From the NCBI GenBank assembly GCA_017477425.1, contig JAFUVT010000039.1, positions 1 through 64,000 on the forward strand: a stretch of 64,000 bases of DNA, read 5' to 3'. Source of the stretch: Bacteroidales bacterium. GTDB taxonomy: Bacteria > Bacteroidota > Bacteroidia > Bacteroidales > F082. This document shows, in pieces, positions 63,243-64,000 of the stretch (positions within the stretch are counted from its first letter, which is position 1; each line of letters starts with the position of its first letter). The notes under the pieces are model-generated. The model made no database searches. It worked only from the letters and a program-made list of their open reading frames with translations, and was not told where the DNA came from. The position numbers and the translations under genes were made by a program.

Positions 63243-64000
63243 ATGAACAAAAAAACGCTCTTTTTCACACTCTTTTTACTATGGACAGCCGCATTTGCCA
63301 AGGCCCAAGACACCCTCACCGTGATGCAATATAACCTGCTGGAATACGGCAACTACCAAAGCGGCTTCGCCGACTGTTACGAGACCAACAACAACACGCA
63401 ACGCAAGGACGAATGCATCCGCCTCATCAAGGATTATGTGCAGCCCGACATCTTCACCGTTTGCGAATTTGGCGCCACGCAACAATTGCTGACCGACTTT
63501 TTGCGCCACAACCTCAACATCAACGGGGCCGACTATTGGCAGTCGGACAACATCATTAATTATGCGGGCAGCAACATCATCAACCATATCTTCTTCGACT
63601 CGCGCAAGATGGGATTGAAGAAGCACATAGCCTTGCGCACCAATCCGCGCGACACCGACATCTATGAGCTTTACCTGAAAACGTCCAGCCTGGCCGCCGG
63701 CGACACCATCAAGCTGGTGTGCATCGTGGCGCACCCCAAGGCGGGACAAGGCTATGAGGCAAACCGAAGAGCCCTGATGCAGACCGCCATGGATTACGTC
63801 AACCAGCACTATCCCACCGACAATGTGCTGATTATGGGCGACTTCAATATGTATGGCGCCAGCGAGACGGGCTATCGGCTGCTCACGCAAACCTACAGCA
63901 ATCCCAGCATCTGCTTCATGGATCCCTTGGCCTCGATGGGCGGCGTGGGCGAATGGAACAACAACAGCCAGTTCAAGCAGTTCCATACGCAGTCGACGAG
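63243..64000 (+). CDS. Secreted endonuclease/exonuclease/phosphatase family protein, 5' part
   Basis: The first ~252 residues of a gene cut off by the window end. A signal peptide (LFFTLFLLWTAAFAKAQ) precedes an EEP-superfamily domain. The opening VMQYNLLEYG supplies the first catalytic Asn, and LIMGDFNMYGASETGY carries the metal-binding Asp and Asn of the family. EEP enzymes cut nucleic acids, lipids or inositol phosphates. Since the protein is exported, a nutritional or surface role is likely. A T9SS sorting domain may follow beyond the window, given its size trend in such proteins, but this is not visible. Confidence 0.8.
   Translation, partial: MNKKTLFFTLFLLWTAAFAKAQDTLTVMQYNLLEYGNYQSGFADCYETNNNTQRKDECIRLIKDYVQPDIFTVCEFGATQQLLTDFLRHNLNINGADYWQSDNIINYAGSNIINHIFFDSRKMGLKKHIALRTNPRDTDIYELYLKTSSLAAGDTIKLVCIVAHPKAGQGYEANRRALMQTAMDYVNQHYPTDNVLIMGDFNMYGASETGYRLLTQTYSNPSICFMDPLASMGGVGEWNNNSQFKQFHTQST

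Overview
The window is a chromosomal segment of a Bacteroidota species, most likely an anaerobic Bacteroidales. The evidence is the repeated TAnnTTTG promoter box upstream of genes, the near absence of Shine-Dalgarno sequences, three proteins of the type IX secretion system (T9SS) class (two cargo-like proteins and PorZ), a GldH-like lipoprotein, a SusB-type GH97 glucosidase, and UpxY/Wza/Wzc polysaccharide genes. The assignment rests on gene content only.

Layout. 1-26 kb is mostly housekeeping: a GT-C-like membrane protein, an L,D-transpeptidase, rlmN, GH97, an acyl-CoA carboxylase beta subunit, ftsX-DUF3098-uppP-truB, queA, glyS, an orphan AAA ATPase, a T9SS cargo plus a membrane TPR regulator, AsmA, a nitrilase, tadA, a ClC channel, exodeoxyribonuclease III and tRNA-Arg(CCU). 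26-32 kb is an AT-rich accessory block. It holds the 3' end of an Rhs gene with a cysteine-protease-like tip, a displaced second tip, two exported candidate immunity proteins and a third Rhs scar, behind a T9SS cargo gene. 32.5-35.2 kb is a large membrane TPR/coiled-coil protein with two putative C-terminal DNA-binding domains. 35-49 kb returns to core genes: porZ-recO, a coiled-coil protein, upxY-wzc-wza, gldH, mrdA-rodA and adenine deaminase.

49-60.7 kb is a second accessory region. It contains a Ser/Thr kinase gene frameshifted in a T7 tract, a DUF3791/DUF3990 toxin-antitoxin-like operon, a probable RiPP locus, a Fic protein, and an AbiEi/AbiEii-like pair. The RiPP locus has a radical SAM/SPASM maturase, a previously uncalled 34-residue Cys-Cys peptide, a kinase-like protein, zinc-ribbon proteins and a membrane protein. 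Long direct repeats flank the Fic and AbiE modules. The window ends with an RlmI-like methyltransferase, two lipoproteins and the start of a secreted endonuclease/exonuclease/phosphatase protein.

At least three families of short palindromic repeats are scattered through the window. Several copies sit in frame inside coding sequences. The best candidates for something undescribed are the RiPP-like locus at 52.4-57.3 kb and the tandem Rhs tip/immunity array at 26.0-30.5 kb.
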